This document shows, piece by piece, positions 1 through 8,100 of a stretch of DNA of 64,000 nucleotides (position 1 is its first letter; each line of letters starts with the position of its first letter). Location of the stretch: positions 6,510,001 through 6,574,000 of the forward strand of contig NZ_CP026652.1 of assembly GCF_002946835.1 (NCBI RefSeq), in the 5' to 3' direction. The DNA comes from Streptomyces dengpaensis (lineage in GTDB: Bacteria > Actinomycetota > Actinomycetes > Streptomycetales > Streptomycetaceae). The translations under genes and the position numbers were made by a program. The notes below the pieces were generated by a model. That model did no database searches, was not told where the DNA came from, and saw nothing but the letters and a program-made list of their open reading frames with translations.

Positions 1-46
1 CTAAACGACCCCGGGGAAGTTCAGGCACGCCCCCACGCCGCCCGGC

Positions 47-140
47 ACTCACTCTCGCCGCACCGGACGAAGGCCCAAGTAGCTCCGCTACGAGGGCCTT
101 CGTCCGGCACGCGGAGAGCACGCACCGAACGACGCGGGAA
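47..140. repeat. Dispersed-repeat fragment with strong hairpin
   Basis: This stretch holds a perfect 14-bp inverted repeat (arms 63-76 and 94-107, CCGGACGAAGGCCC and its complement) around a 17-nt loop. The flanking words (CTCGCCGCACCGG before, CCGGCACGC, GAGAG and ACGCAC after) match the core of the element at 13718-13923, so I read it as a degenerate or partial copy of the same family. Being upstream of the trpM-like gene it may also terminate transcription from the left. I see no coding sequence in bases 1-200. Confidence 0.55.
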
Positions 141-200
141 CGCACCCGCACTTCCCCGGAGCCGCTCAGCCGCGGGGACACATACGCCGGGCGCCCCCGC

Positions 201-434
201 GTGCGGTCCGCCGTGCCGCTCCAGGTCGCCTCGGCGGCCCGGGACCCCTACGCCCGCCTCGCTCGCGGCTGCCGTCCGCGGGGGTGCCGCGCGCCCGCGC
301 GGCGTGTGCACGGGCGCCGGGTTCGGTACGTCATCGGGGATGAGCCGGGACAGGTGAACGGCATGCGATGGCCCGAGCGCGTACGCGCGCTCGCTCTCTC
401 TTCTCCGGCCCGGCTCACCCTGCGGGTGGGCTGA
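201..434 (+). CDS. trpM: TrpM-like small basic protein (tryptophan biosynthesis modulator)
   Basis: Small arginine-rich ORF (77 codons from GTG 201; GTG 213 is an alternative) lying directly upstream of trpB. The middle carries GCRPRGCRAPARRVHGRRVR followed by YVIGDEPGQVNGMRW, which I recognise as the conserved part of TrpM, a roughly 60-residue protein encoded between trpC and trpB in Streptomyces coelicolor and reported to modulate tryptophan production and development. Its molecular mechanism is not known to me. The two cysteines and the basic run are the only visible features. No clear Shine-Dalgarno precedes either start, so the start is uncertain. Family assignment rests on remembered sequence and on position. 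Confidence 0.55.
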   Translation: MRSAVPLQVASAARDPYARLARGCRPRGCRAPARRVHGRRVRYVIGDEPGQVNGMRWPERVRALALSSPARLTLRVG

Positions 435-441
435 GCCGGGC

Positions 442-700
442 CCGGCACCGCCGGTCGGCGCCACTCGGCTTCTCGCCGTCGCGGCGGGGACAACCACCCG
501 GGCACGCCCGGTTCCCTGGCGGGTGGTCCCGGCCGGTCCGGCACCGCCGATCTGCGCCGCTCGGCTTCTCGCCGTCGCGGCGGGGAGAACCCAGCCCGGC
601 TGGGGAGAACCCAACGCGGGCGTGGGAGAACCCGACCCGGGCAGGGGGACCCCGACCCAGGTAGGGAGAACCCACCCCAGTGGCCGGGAGAGCCCGCAGT
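442..700. repeat. Repeat-rich spacer between trpM and trpB
   Basis: The 370-bp gap before trpB contains two near-identical copies of a unit of about 49 bp (442-490 and 538-585, sharing CTCGGCTTCTCGCCGTCGCG). These are followed at 582-695 by five or six tandem imperfect copies of a word like GGGAGAACCCNACCCGG. I see no gene in it. The trpB ribosome site GAGG is at 795-798, seven bases before the ATG. The repeats are CG-rich and could fold, so an effect on trpB expression is possible but unproven. Confidence 0.6.
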
Positions 701-804
701 GGGGCGAGTACGGCCCCGCGCCGGAGGCGTTTCGCGTGCGTACGTGGTTAACGTGACCCCAGTCCGACCTGTAACCGGGGCTGTCGCCCCTGCGAGGTAA
801 CCGC

Positions 805-2115
805 ATGCCCAGCGAGTTCTTCATTCCCGACCCGGAGGGTCAAGTTCCCAGCGCCGAGGGATACTTCGGCGCGTTCGGCGGCAAGTTCATCCCGGAGGCG
901 CTGGTCGCCGCCGTGGACGAGGTCGCCGTCGAGTACGACAAGGCGAAGGCGGATCCCGAGTTCGCCCGTGAGCTCGACGACCTGCTCGTCAACTACACCG
1001 GGCGGCCTAGCTCACTCGCCGAGGTACCCCGGTTCGCCGAACACGCCGGTGGCGCCCGCGTCTTCCTCAAGCGGGAAGACCTCAACCACACCGGCTCCCA
1101 CAAGATCAACAACGTGCTCGGTCAGGCCCTCCTCACCAAGAGGATGGGCAAGAAGCGGGTGATCGCCGAGACCGGCGCCGGTCAGCACGGCGTCGCCACG
1201 GCCACCGCCTGTGCGCTCTTCGGGCTCGAATGCACCATCTACATGGGCGAGATCGACACGCAGCGCCAAGCCCTCAACGTCGCCCGCATGCGCATGCTCG
1301 GCGCCGAGGTCATCGCCGTGAAGTCCGGCTCCCGTACCCTCAAGGACGCCATCAACGAGGCCTTCCGGGACTGGGTCGCCAACGTCGATCACACCCACTA
1401 TCTGTTCGGGACCGTCGCGGGGCCCCACCCCTTCCCCGCCATGGTGCGTGACTTCCACCGGGTGATCGGGGTCGAGGCGCGGCGGCAGATCCTCGAGCGC
1501 GCCGGCCGGCTTCCCGACGCCGCCATCGCCTGCGTCGGCGGCGGTTCGAACGCCATCGGCCTCTTCCACGCCTTCATCCCCGACAGCGACGTACGCCTCA
1601 TCGGCTGCGAGCCCGCCGGGCACGGCGTCGAGAGCGGGGAGCACGCCGCGACCCTGACCGCCGGTGAACCCGGCATCCTGCACGGGTCGCGGTCGTATGT
1701 CCTCCAGGACGACGAGGGGCAGATCACCGAGCCTTACTCCATCTCGGCGGGGCTCGACTACCCGGGCATCGGGCCCGAGCACTCCTTCCTCAAGGACAGC
1801 GGGCGCGCCGAGTACCGCGCGGTCACCGACGACGCGGCCATGCAGGCCCTGCTCCTGCTGTCGCGCACCGAGGGCGTCATTCCGGCGATCGAGAGCGCGC
1901 ACGCGCTGGCCGGTGCCCTGGAGGTCGGCAAGGAGCTGGGCAAGGACGGGCTGATCGTCGTCAACCTGTCGGGCCGCGGCGACAAGGACATGGACACGGC
2001 CGCCCGTTACTTCGGCCTCTACGACACCGACGCCGACACGGGTGCCGATGTCGACGCCGTCGTCGAGGCGGACGCCGGCAGCGAGAACGCCGAGATCCAG
2101 GGGGACGCCAAGTGA
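805..2115 (+). CDS. trpB: Tryptophan synthase beta subunit
   Basis: PLP enzyme that condenses indole with L-serine to form tryptophan; works in the alpha2-beta2 TrpAB complex in the cytoplasm. The protein (436 aa) shows the PLP lysine in [10 protein letters not shown] (Lys100), the phosphate-binding [10 protein letters not shown] loop near residue 245, and the usual AETGAGQHG region. ATG 805 is preceded by GAGG at 7 nt. The stop overlaps trpA by four bases (GTGA). The last 30 or so residues are an Asp/Ala-rich tail ([19 protein letters not shown]) beyond the usual end of the fold; similar acidic tails occur on Lgt and LivG in this window. Confidence 0.97.
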   Translation: MPSEFFIPDPEGQVPSAEGYFGAFGGKFIPEALVAAVDEVAVEYDKAKADPEFARELDDLLVNYTGRPSSLAEVPRFAEHAGGARVFLKREDLNHTGSHKINNVLGQALLTKRMGKKRVIAETGAGQHGVATATACALFGLECTIYMGEIDTQRQALNVARMRMLGAEVIAVKSGSRTLKDAINEAFRDWVANVDHTHYLFGTVAGPHPFPAMVRDFHRVIGVEARRQILERAGRLPDAAIACVGGGSNAIGLFHAFIPDSDVRLIGCEPAGHGVESGEHAATLTAGEPGILHGSRSYVLQDDEGQITEPYSISAGLDYPGIGPEHSFLKDSGRAEYRAVTDDAAMQALLLLSRTEGVIPAIESAHALAGALEVGKELGKDGLIVVNLSGRGDKDMDTAARYFGLYDTDADTGADVDAVVEADAGSENAEIQGDAK

Positions 2116-2927
2116 GCGGCAACATCCAGCTGTTGAGCGACACCCTCGCCGGGGCGAAGGAGGAGGGGCGGTCCGCCCTCATCGCCTACCTGCCGGCCGG
2201 GTTCCCGACCGTCGACGGGGGCATCGCCGCCGTCAAGGCCGTCTTCGACGGCGGCGCGGACATCGTCGAGGTCGGGCTGCCGCACAGCGACCCCGTCCTC
2301 GACGGCCCCGTCATCCAGACCGCCGACGACATCGCCCTGCGCGGCGGCGTCAAGATCGCGGACGTGATGCGGACGGTGCGGGAGGCTTACCAGGCCACCG
2401 GCAAGCCCGTCCTCGTGATGACGTACTGGAACCCCATCGACCGCTACGGCGTCGAGCGCTTCACGGCCGAACTCGCCGAGGCGGGCGGCGCGGGCTGCAT
2501 CCTGCCCGACCTGCCCGTCCAGGAGTCGGCGCTGTGGCGGGAGCACGCCGACAAGCACGGCCTCGCGACCGTCTTCGTCGTCGCGCCCAGCAGCAAGGAC
2601 GCCCGGCTCGCCGAGATCACCGCGGCGGGCAGCGGCTTCGTGTACGCGGCCTCGCTGATGGGCGTCACCGGCACGCGGGAGTCGGTGGGTGCCCAGGCCC
2701 AGGACCTGGTGCGGCGCACCAAGGCCACCACCGAGCTGCCCGTCTGCGTCGGCCTCGGCGTCTCCAACGCCGCCCAGGCCGCCGAGGTGGCCGGCTTCGC
2801 CGACGGCGTGATCGTCGGCTCGGCCTTCGTGAAGCGGATGCTGGACGCGCCCGACGAGCAGGCGGGCCTGGACGCCGTACGCGCCCTCGCGGCCGACCTG
2901 GCGAAGGGCGTGCGCGGGACGGCGTAA
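2112..2927 (+). CDS. trpA: Tryptophan synthase alpha subunit
   Basis: Cleaves indole-3-glycerol phosphate to indole and glyceraldehyde 3-phosphate and channels indole to TrpB. 271 aa, a normal full-length TIM barrel. The catalytic Glu and Asp lie in [18 protein letters not shown] (Glu53, Asp64), and GVTGTRES and GLGVSN match the phosphate-binding loops. Starts with GTG inside the trpB stop (4-nt overlap), so the two subunits are translationally coupled. Confidence 0.97.
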   Translation: MSGNIQLLSDTLAGAKEEGRSALIAYLPAGFPTVDGGIAAVKAVFDGGADIVEVGLPHSDPVLDGPVIQTADDIALRGGVKIADVMRTVREAYQATGKPVLVMTYWNPIDRYGVERFTAELAEAGGAGCILPDLPVQESALWREHADKHGLATVFVVAPSSKDARLAEITAAGSGFVYAASLMGVTGTRESVGAQAQDLVRRTKATTELPVCVGLGVSNAAQAAEVAGFADGVIVGSAFVKRMLDAPDEQAGLDAVRALAADLAKGVRGTA

Positions 2928-2942
2928 CGCCCGTGATGCCCG

Positions 2943-3013
2943 TGACGCGGAGTCCGTCCAGGCACCTACGCCTGCGACGCGGAGTCCGTACAGCCACGTA
3001 ACGCGGAATCCGC
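2943..3013. repeat. Short tandem repeat after trpA
   Basis: Three imperfect copies of a unit of about 27 bp beginning GACGCGGAGTCCGT (third copy AACGCGGAATCCGC) lie between the trpA stop and the terminator. One of several short tandem arrays found in the intergenic spaces of this window. Confidence 0.6.
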
Positions 3014-3036
3014 TCACTCGAAGGGGTGGACCTGGG

Positions 3037-3065
3037 ACCGGGGAGGCGCGCTGCGCCTCCCCGGT
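3037..3065. terminator. Terminator hairpin after trpBA
   Basis: Perfect 13-bp stem ACCGGGGAGGCGC with its complement, loop GCT. Streptomyces terminators commonly lack a U run. It ends the trp transcript and leaves only 14 nt before the GTG of the next gene. Confidence 0.75.
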
Positions 3066-3079
3066 TCGTTCTGCCGGAT

Positions 3080-3856
3080 GTGAGCGAGAAGAACCGTGAC
3101 GGAAAGCGCACCGCCCGCGAGCGGCTTGCGGTCGAGCGAGAGAAGCAGAAGGCCGCGGAGAAGCGCCGACGGGCGCTGATCGTGGGGGCGTCGGTCGTCT
3201 GCGTCCTCGCCCTGGCCGCGGTGATCGGCGTGCTGGCCGCCAACGCCAGCAAGGAAAAGAAGGGCGACACAGCGGGCCCGGTCGTGTCGCCCTCGGGCGC
3301 GACCGGCAAGGGCGCTCTCGCGATCCCCGTCGGCAAGGACGGCGCCAAGTCGACCCTCACGGTGTGGGAGGACTTCCGCTGCCCGGCCTGCCAGTCCTAC
3401 GAGGCGAAGTACCGCTCGACGATCCAGGAACTGGTCGACGCGGGCCAACTGAAGGTGGAGTACCGCCTCGTCACCCTCATCGACGAGATCGCCGGCGGCA
3501 GCGGCTCCCTCCGCGCGGCCAACGCCGCCGCCTGCGCCCAGGACGCCGGGAAGTTCACCGCATACCACGACGTGCTGTACGAGAACCAGCCCCAGGAGGC
3601 CGACGACGCCTTCGCCGACAACAGCAAGCTCATCGAGCTGGCCGGCAAGGTCGAAGGGCTGGACACCCCGGCGTTCCAGAAGTGCGTCAACGACGGCACG
3701 CATGACAGCTGGGTCGTGAAGTCGAACGCCGCCCGCCAGAGCAGCGGCGTCAATTCCACGCCGACCGTGCTGTTCGGCGGCAAGAACATCTACGCGGACC
3801 AGACGATGACCCCCGCCAAGCTGAAGCAGTTGGTGGAGGCGGAGAACAAGGGCTGA
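3080..3856 (+). CDS. Membrane-anchored DsbA-family thioredoxin-like protein
   Basis: Predicted extracytoplasmic thiol-disulfide protein. 258 aa from GTG 3080: a highly charged cytoplasmic head (residues 1-31), one transmembrane segment (about 32-54), a Ser/Gly linker and a DsbA-like thioredoxin domain with the active site WEDFRCPACQSYE (Cys101, Cys104). This arrangement is typical of actinobacterial DsbA/DSBA-like proteins that assist folding outside the membrane. An in-frame GTG at 3026 exists but lies upstream of the terminator hairpin at 3037-3065, so 3080 is preferred. No Shine-Dalgarno is visible before it, so it may be translated from a very short leader. It is followed by lgt, another envelope-maturation gene. 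Confidence 0.85.
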   Translation: MSEKNRDGKRTARERLAVEREKQKAAEKRRRALIVGASVVCVLALAAVIGVLAANASKEKKGDTAGPVVSPSGATGKGALAIPVGKDGAKSTLTVWEDFRCPACQSYEAKYRSTIQELVDAGQLKVEYRLVTLIDEIAGGSGSLRAANAAACAQDAGKFTAYHDVLYENQPQEADDAFADNSKLIELAGKVEGLDTPAFQKCVNDGTHDSWVVKSNAARQSSGVNSTPTVLFGGKNIYADQTMTPAKLKQLVEAENKG

Positions 3857-3974
3857 GCCCTTCGCGGGCATCGGTGCCCCCGGCCGTCGGCACGCCGGGG
3901 GCACCGCACGTTATGGACCCGTTGCCGGGCCACATGCCGTCGGCGGCGTCCGGCACGGTAGCGTCGACCTTGCC

Positions 3975-4940
3975 ATGGAACTTGCCTACATTCCCAGCCC
4001 CTCGCGCGGTGTGCTGTACCTCGGCCCCATTCCGCTGCGCGGCTACGCGTTCTGCATCATCATCGGCGTCTTCGTAGCCGTCTGGCTCGGCAACAAGCGC
4101 TGGATCGCCCGGGGAGGGCGGGCCGGCACGGTGGCCGACATCGCCGTCTGGGCCGTCCCCTTCGGCCTCGTCGGCGGCCGGCTCTACCACGTGATCACGG
4201 ACTACCAGCTGTACTTCAGCGAGGGCCGTGACTGGGTGGACGCCTTCAAGATCTGGGAGGGCGGCCTCGGCATCTGGGGCGCCATCGCGTTTGGCGCGCT
4301 GGGCGCGTGGATCGGATGCCGCCGCCGTGGCATCCCGCTTCCCGCGTACGCCGACGCCGTCGCGCCCGGCATCGCCTTCGCGCAGGCGATCGGACGCTGG
4401 GGCAACTGGTTCAACCAGGAGCTGTACGGCAAGGAGACGGACGTCCCCTGGGCGCTGCACATCACCTCCGCCACGGACGGACGGGTGCCGGGGTACTACC
4501 ACCCGACGTTCCTGTACGAGTCCCTGTGGTGCATCGGCGTCGCCGTCCTCGTCATCTGGGCGGACCGCCGCTTCAAGCTCGGCCACGGCCGTGCGTTCGC
4601 GCTGTACGTCGCCGCGTACTGTGTGGGCCGCGCCTGGATCGAGTACCTGCGCGTCGACGACGCCCACCACATCCTGGGCCTGCGCCTCAACGTCTGGACC
4701 GCGATGGCGGTCTTCCTCCTCGCCGTGATCTACATCGTCCTGTCCGCGCGCAGCCGTCCGGGGCGCGAGGAGATCGTGGAACCGGGAGCGGTCGCCTCCG
4801 GCGATGGTGACAGTGAGGCCGGTTCCAGCGAGGCTGCGGATGAGGCCGACGGTGACTCGGTCGACCTCGGCAAGCCGGCTGACGCCGAGCCCGCGGAGTC
4901 GGCAGTGGAGGACGAGGCCGAGTCGGCCAAGAAGAGCTGA
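3975..4940 (+). CDS. lgt: Prolipoprotein diacylglyceryl transferase
   Basis: Transfers diacylglycerol from phosphatidylglycerol to the lipobox cysteine of prelipoproteins, the first step of lipoprotein maturation in the cytoplasmic membrane. 321 aa with about seven membrane segments and the Lgt signature GRWGNWFNQELYG (about residues 140-152). The first ~255 residues are the enzyme. The last ~60 are a hydrophilic Glu/Ala/Asp-rich cytoplasmic tail, common in Streptomyces Lgt. ATG 3975 has no strong ribosome site. One client encoded in the window is the LivJ lipoprotein. Confidence 0.96.
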   Translation: MELAYIPSPSRGVLYLGPIPLRGYAFCIIIGVFVAVWLGNKRWIARGGRAGTVADIAVWAVPFGLVGGRLYHVITDYQLYFSEGRDWVDAFKIWEGGLGIWGAIAFGALGAWIGCRRRGIPLPAYADAVAPGIAFAQAIGRWGNWFNQELYGKETDVPWALHITSATDGRVPGYYHPTFLYESLWCIGVAVLVIWADRRFKLGHGRAFALYVAAYCVGRAWIEYLRVDDAHHILGLRLNVWTAMAVFLLAVIYIVLSARSRPGREEIVEPGAVASGDGDSEAGSSEAADEADGDSVDLGKPADAEPAESAVEDEAESAKKS

Positions 4941-4948
4941 GTTCTTCC

Positions 4949-5002
4949 GGTACGTCGATGGGGGCGCCGCGACTTGCGATGCGGCGCCCCCATCGACGTA
5001 CC
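4949..5002. terminator. 22-bp perfect hairpin terminator after lgt
   Basis: Left arm 4949-4970 and right arm 4981-5002 are perfectly complementary over 22 bp (starting GGTACGTCGATGGGGGCG) around a 10-nt loop. It begins eight bases after the lgt stop. Unusually long for a terminator. Confidence 0.85.
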
Positions 5003-5153
5003 CGAGCAGGGTTCGGGTGGGCTCGGCACCGCCGAAGACGACCGTCGTGGCTGAGCGCCGTCTGGGCGGAGAAGAGGTGCCCGCCGGGAGAACGGGCACC
5101 TTTTCTCCCACGAACGCGGTCGGCGGTGCCGAACCCTTCGCAACCCGCTCGGG
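5001..5153. repeat. Nested palindrome of about 150 bp
   Basis: Several nested inverted repeats share one centre: CCCGAGC(A)GGGTT at 5001-5013 against AACCCGCTCGGG near 5142-5153; a perfect 13-bp pair TCGGCACCGCCGA (5023-5035) and TCGGCGGTGCCGA (5120-5132); and an inner GGAGAAGAGGTGCCCG (5068-5083) against CGGGCACCTTTTCTCC (5093-5108). The inner hairpin with its T run can serve as a terminator for both lgt and the convergent lyase gene. The nested layout resembles a small non-autonomous element. No gene is visible in 4941-5174. Confidence 0.6.
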
Positions 5154-5174
5154 TCTGGAGCCCCAGGGGACGGC

Positions 5175-6011
5175 TCAGCCCAGGCGGCGGGCCAGCGCGA
5201 GGGTGCGGTGGGCGCCCGTGACCACTGCCGCGTCGATGAAGCGGCCGTCGGGGAGGGCCTGGGCGCCGGGTGCGCCGGCGGCGGCCTTGATGACGGCCTC
5301 GGCAGACTCGATCTCCGCGGGGGTGGGGAGGTAGGCCCGCTCGATGATGGGGAGCTGGCGGGGGTGGATAGCCGCGCGGCCGAGGAAGCCCAGGGTGCGG
5401 CCGTGGGCGCAGGACGCGGCGAGGCCCTCGACGTCGCGGATGTCCGGGTAGACCGACTGGGCCGGCGGCGGCAGTCCTGCCGCGCGGGCGGCCACGATCA
5501 CGCGGGCGCGGCACCAGTCCAGGCCCGCGTCCTCCCGTACGCCCAGGTCCGCCCGCAGATCCGCCTCGCCGAGCGAGATACCGCGCAGCGCCCGGTGAGC
5601 GGAGGCGATGGCGAAGGCATGTTCCACGCCGAGGGCCGACTCCAGAAGGGCGAACAGCGGGATCGCGCCCCCCTCCGCGGGGGTGACGCCCTCCGCGACC
5701 CGGACGACCTCGTCGGGCGAGGTCACCTTGGGCAGGCGGATACCGGACAGGCCGCGGAGCGGGGAGAGGGTCTTGAGGTCGGCCTCCGCCAGGGGGCTGT
5801 CGAGGGGGTTCACGCGGACGTGGACCGGGACGGGCGGCGGCTCGGAGAGGAGGTCCGCCGTGGCCGCGCGGGCGTACTCCTTGCGGTCCGGGGCGACCGC
5901 GTCCTCCAGGTCGATGAGGACGACGTCGGCCCCGGATGCGAGGGCCTTGAGCACGACGTCGGGGTGGTCCCCGGGGACGTACAGCCACGTGAGGGGGAAT
6001 TCCGCGGTCAT
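5175..6011 (-). CDS. CitE-like (HpcH/HpaI family) lyase
   Basis: Member of the aldolase/citrate lyase beta family, Mg-dependent TIM-barrel enzymes that cleave or hydrolyse short acyl-CoA thioesters (citramalyl-, malyl- or similar). 278 aa, close to the family length. Visible motifs: LYVPGDHPDVV at the N-terminus, the metal/substrate strand IDLEDAVAPDRK, the second acidic site ALLESALGVEHA and SLGEADLRADLG. The exact substrate cannot be read from sequence. Its ATG overlaps the stop of the CoA-transferase by four bases, so the two probably act in sequence on a CoA ester; this is the last gene of the seven-gene operon. Confidence 0.85.
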   Translation of the reverse strand: MTAEFPLTWLYVPGDHPDVVLKALASGADVVLIDLEDAVAPDRKEYARAATADLLSEPPPVPVHVRVNPLDSPLAEADLKTLSPLRGLSGIRLPKVTSPDEVVRVAEGVTPAEGGAIPLFALLESALGVEHAFAIASAHRALRGISLGEADLRADLGVREDAGLDWCRARVIVAARAAGLPPPAQSVYPDIRDVEGLAASCAHGRTLGFLGRAAIHPRQLPIIERAYLPTPAEIESAEAVIKAAAGAPGAQALPDGRFIDAAVVTGAHRTLALARRLG

Positions 6012-7210
6012 AGCGCGCCCTCCGCTCGCAGCGCGTCGATCTCGGGCCCCGTCAGGCCGAGTTCGGTGAGTACCGCGTCCGTGTCCGCGCCGTGCGGGCG
6101 GCCCGCCCAGTGGATCGCGCCGGGGGTGGCGGAGAGCCGGAAGAGGACGTTCTGCATGCGCAGGGGGCCCAGCTCGGGGTCGTCGATCGTGGTGATCGAG
6201 TCCAGGGCGTCGTACTGCGGGTCGGCCATGACATCGCGTACGTCCTGGATGGGGGCCACCGCCGCCTCCGCCTTCTCGAAGGCTTCCAGGACCTCGGCGC
6301 GGGTGTGGCGGGCGACCCAGGAGCCGACCGCCTCGTCCAGGATGTCGGTGTGGCGTGCCCGGTCCGCGCCCGTGGCGAACCACGGCTCGGCGATTACGTC
6401 CGGGCGTCCTACCAGCCGCATCACCCGTTCCGCGATCGACTGCGCCGAGGTGGAGACCGCGACCCAGGAACCGTCCGCCGTGCGATAGGTGTTGCGGGGC
6501 GCGTTGTTCGCGGAGCGGTTGCCGGTACGGGGCTGGACGTGGCCCAACTGGTCGTACCAGATGGGCTGGGGACCGAGCACGGTCAGGATCGGTTCGATGA
6601 TCGCCATGTCGACCACCTGGCCCTCGCCGGTGCGGTCGCGTGCCGTCAGCGCGGTCATCACGGCGTACGCCGTCGCCAGGCCCGCGATCGAGTCGGCCAG
6701 GCCGAAGGGCGGCAGGGTCGGCGGGGCGTCCGGTTCGCCGGTGATCGCGGCGAAGCCGCTCATCGCCTCCGCGAGTGTGCCGAAGCCGGGGCGGTGCGCG
6801 TACGGGCCGAACTGGCCGAAGCCGGTGACGCGGGCGAGGACGAGACGCGGGTTCGCGGCCGACAGTTCCGCCCAGCCCAGGTCCCACTTCTCCAGCGTGC
6901 CGGGACGGAAGTTCTCGATGATCACGTCGGCGGTGGCGGCGAGGCGGAGCAGGGTGTCGTGGCCGCCGGGCTTCGACAGGTCGAGGGTGATCGTGCGCTT
7001 GTTGCGGCCCAGCAGTTTCCACCACAGGCCGACGCCGTCCTTCGACGGGCCGTGGCCCCGGGACGGGTCCGGCTTGGCCGGATGCTCGACCTTGATGACC
7101 TCCGCGCCGAAGTCGCCGAGCATCGTGGCGGCGAGCGGCCCGGCGAAGAGGGTGGCGAGGTCGAGGACGCGCAGGCCGGTGAGGGGGCCGCTCTCCGTGT
7201 GCACGTTCAT
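6008..7210 (-). CDS. Family III (CaiB/BaiF) CoA-transferase
   Basis: Moves CoA between carboxylic acids through an enzyme-bound aspartyl anhydride. 400 aa, full length. N-terminal GLRVLDLATLFAGP and GDFGAEVIKVE, the ENFRPG loop (about residues 99-104), and the likely catalytic Asp173 in PFGLADSIAGL fit the formyl-CoA transferase family. Overlaps both neighbours by four bases (ribokinase upstream, CitE-like lyase downstream). The pairing of a CoA-transferase with a CitE-like lyase suggests activation and cleavage of a di- or hydroxy-acid, but the acid is not identifiable. Confidence 0.9.
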   Translation of the reverse strand: MNVHTESGPLTGLRVLDLATLFAGPLAATMLGDFGAEVIKVEHPAKPDPSRGHGPSKDGVGLWWKLLGRNKRTITLDLSKPGGHDTLLRLAATADVIIENFRPGTLEKWDLGWAELSAANPRLVLARVTGFGQFGPYAHRPGFGTLAEAMSGFAAITGEPDAPPTLPPFGLADSIAGLATAYAVMTALTARDRTGEGQVVDMAIIEPILTVLGPQPIWYDQLGHVQPRTGNRSANNAPRNTYRTADGSWVAVSTSAQSIAERVMRLVGRPDVIAEPWFATGADRARHTDILDEAVGSWVARHTRAEVLEAFEKAEAAVAPIQDVRDVMADPQYDALDSITTIDDPELGPLRMQNVLFRLSATPGAIHWAGRPHGADTDAVLTELGLTGPEIDALRAEGAL

Positions 7211-8100
7211 GAGCCGGCCTCGGCGTCGATCTCGGAGCGGTACGGCATCGAGGACGACGCCCCGGGCCGCTGCACCGACAGCGCCGCCGCCGCCGATGCC
7301 CACGCGAGCGCCTCCGGCATCTCCCGGCCCTCGCCGAGCGCCACCGCGAGGGTGCCGACGAAGGTGTCGCCCGCGCCGGTCGAGTCCACGGCGGTCACCC
7401 GGGGCGCGGGCACGGCCAGCGGTGCGGCGCCCCGGGCCGCGTACAGGCAGCCGGCGGCGCCCAGGGTGACGACGACTTCCTGGACCTGGTCGAGCAGGGC
7501 GGCGGCCGCCTCGCGGGGGTCGGTGACACCGGTGAGCGCGGCGGCCTCGTGCTCGTTGGGCACCAACAGGTCTACGGATGTGAGGAGTTGGGGTGGAAGA
7601 GCTTGCGCGGGTGACGGGGTCAGGATCGTACGGACACCGTGCCTGCGTGCGGCCTCGGCGCCCGCGATGACGGCGTCCAGCGGGATTTCGAGCTGGAGCA
7701 GCAGCGCGTCGGCGGCGGCGATGAGGCCCTCGTCGCCGGGGGCGAGGGCGGTGACCGTGCCGTTCGCGCCGGGGATGACGACGATCGCGTTGCCGCCCTC
7801 GTCGTCCACGACAATGTGCGCGGTGCCGGACGGGCCCTCGATGGTGCGCAGATGGCCGGTGTCCACGCCCGAGTGCTCCAGCGTGGAGCGGAGCTGGGTG
7901 CCGAAGGCGTCCGCGCCCACCGCGCCGATCAGCGAGACGTCGGCGCCCGCGTGGGCCGCGGCCACCGCCTGGTTGGCGCCCTTGCCGCCGGGGATCGTAC
8001 GGAACTCCCGTCCCGTCACGGTCTCTCCGCGCTGCGGGGCCTTGGCGACGTACGCGACGAGGTCCATGTTCGTGCTGCCGAGTACGGCGATGTGGGTCAT
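7207..8100 (-). CDS. rbsK: Ribokinase (PfkB family)
   Basis: Predicted to phosphorylate D-ribose to ribose 5-phosphate. 297 aa, standard length, with the sugar-binding start GSTNMDLV, the GGKGANQAVAAAHAG signature, NEHEA, and the PfkB catalytic motif DSTGAGDTF holding the base Asp near residue 250. There is no rbs transporter or LacI repressor nearby, which is unusual for a ribose-uptake rbsK. Instead it is coupled by 4-nt overlap to four ADP-ribosylglycohydrolase genes, so the ribose it handles may come from glycohydrolase action. That link is inference. Confidence 0.85.
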   Translation of the reverse strand: MTHIAVLGSTNMDLVAYVAKAPQRGETVTGREFRTIPGGKGANQAVAAAHAGADVSLIGAVGADAFGTQLRSTLEHSGVDTGHLRTIEGPSGTAHIVVDDEGGNAIVVIPGANGTVTALAPGDEGLIAAADALLLQLEIPLDAVIAGAEAARRHGVRTILTPSPAQALPPQLLTSVDLLVPNEHEAAALTGVTDPREAAAALLDQVQEVVVTLGAAGCLYAARGAAPLAVPAPRVTAVDSTGAGDTFVGTLAVALGEGREMPEALAWASAAAALSVQRPGASSSMPYRSEIDAEAGS

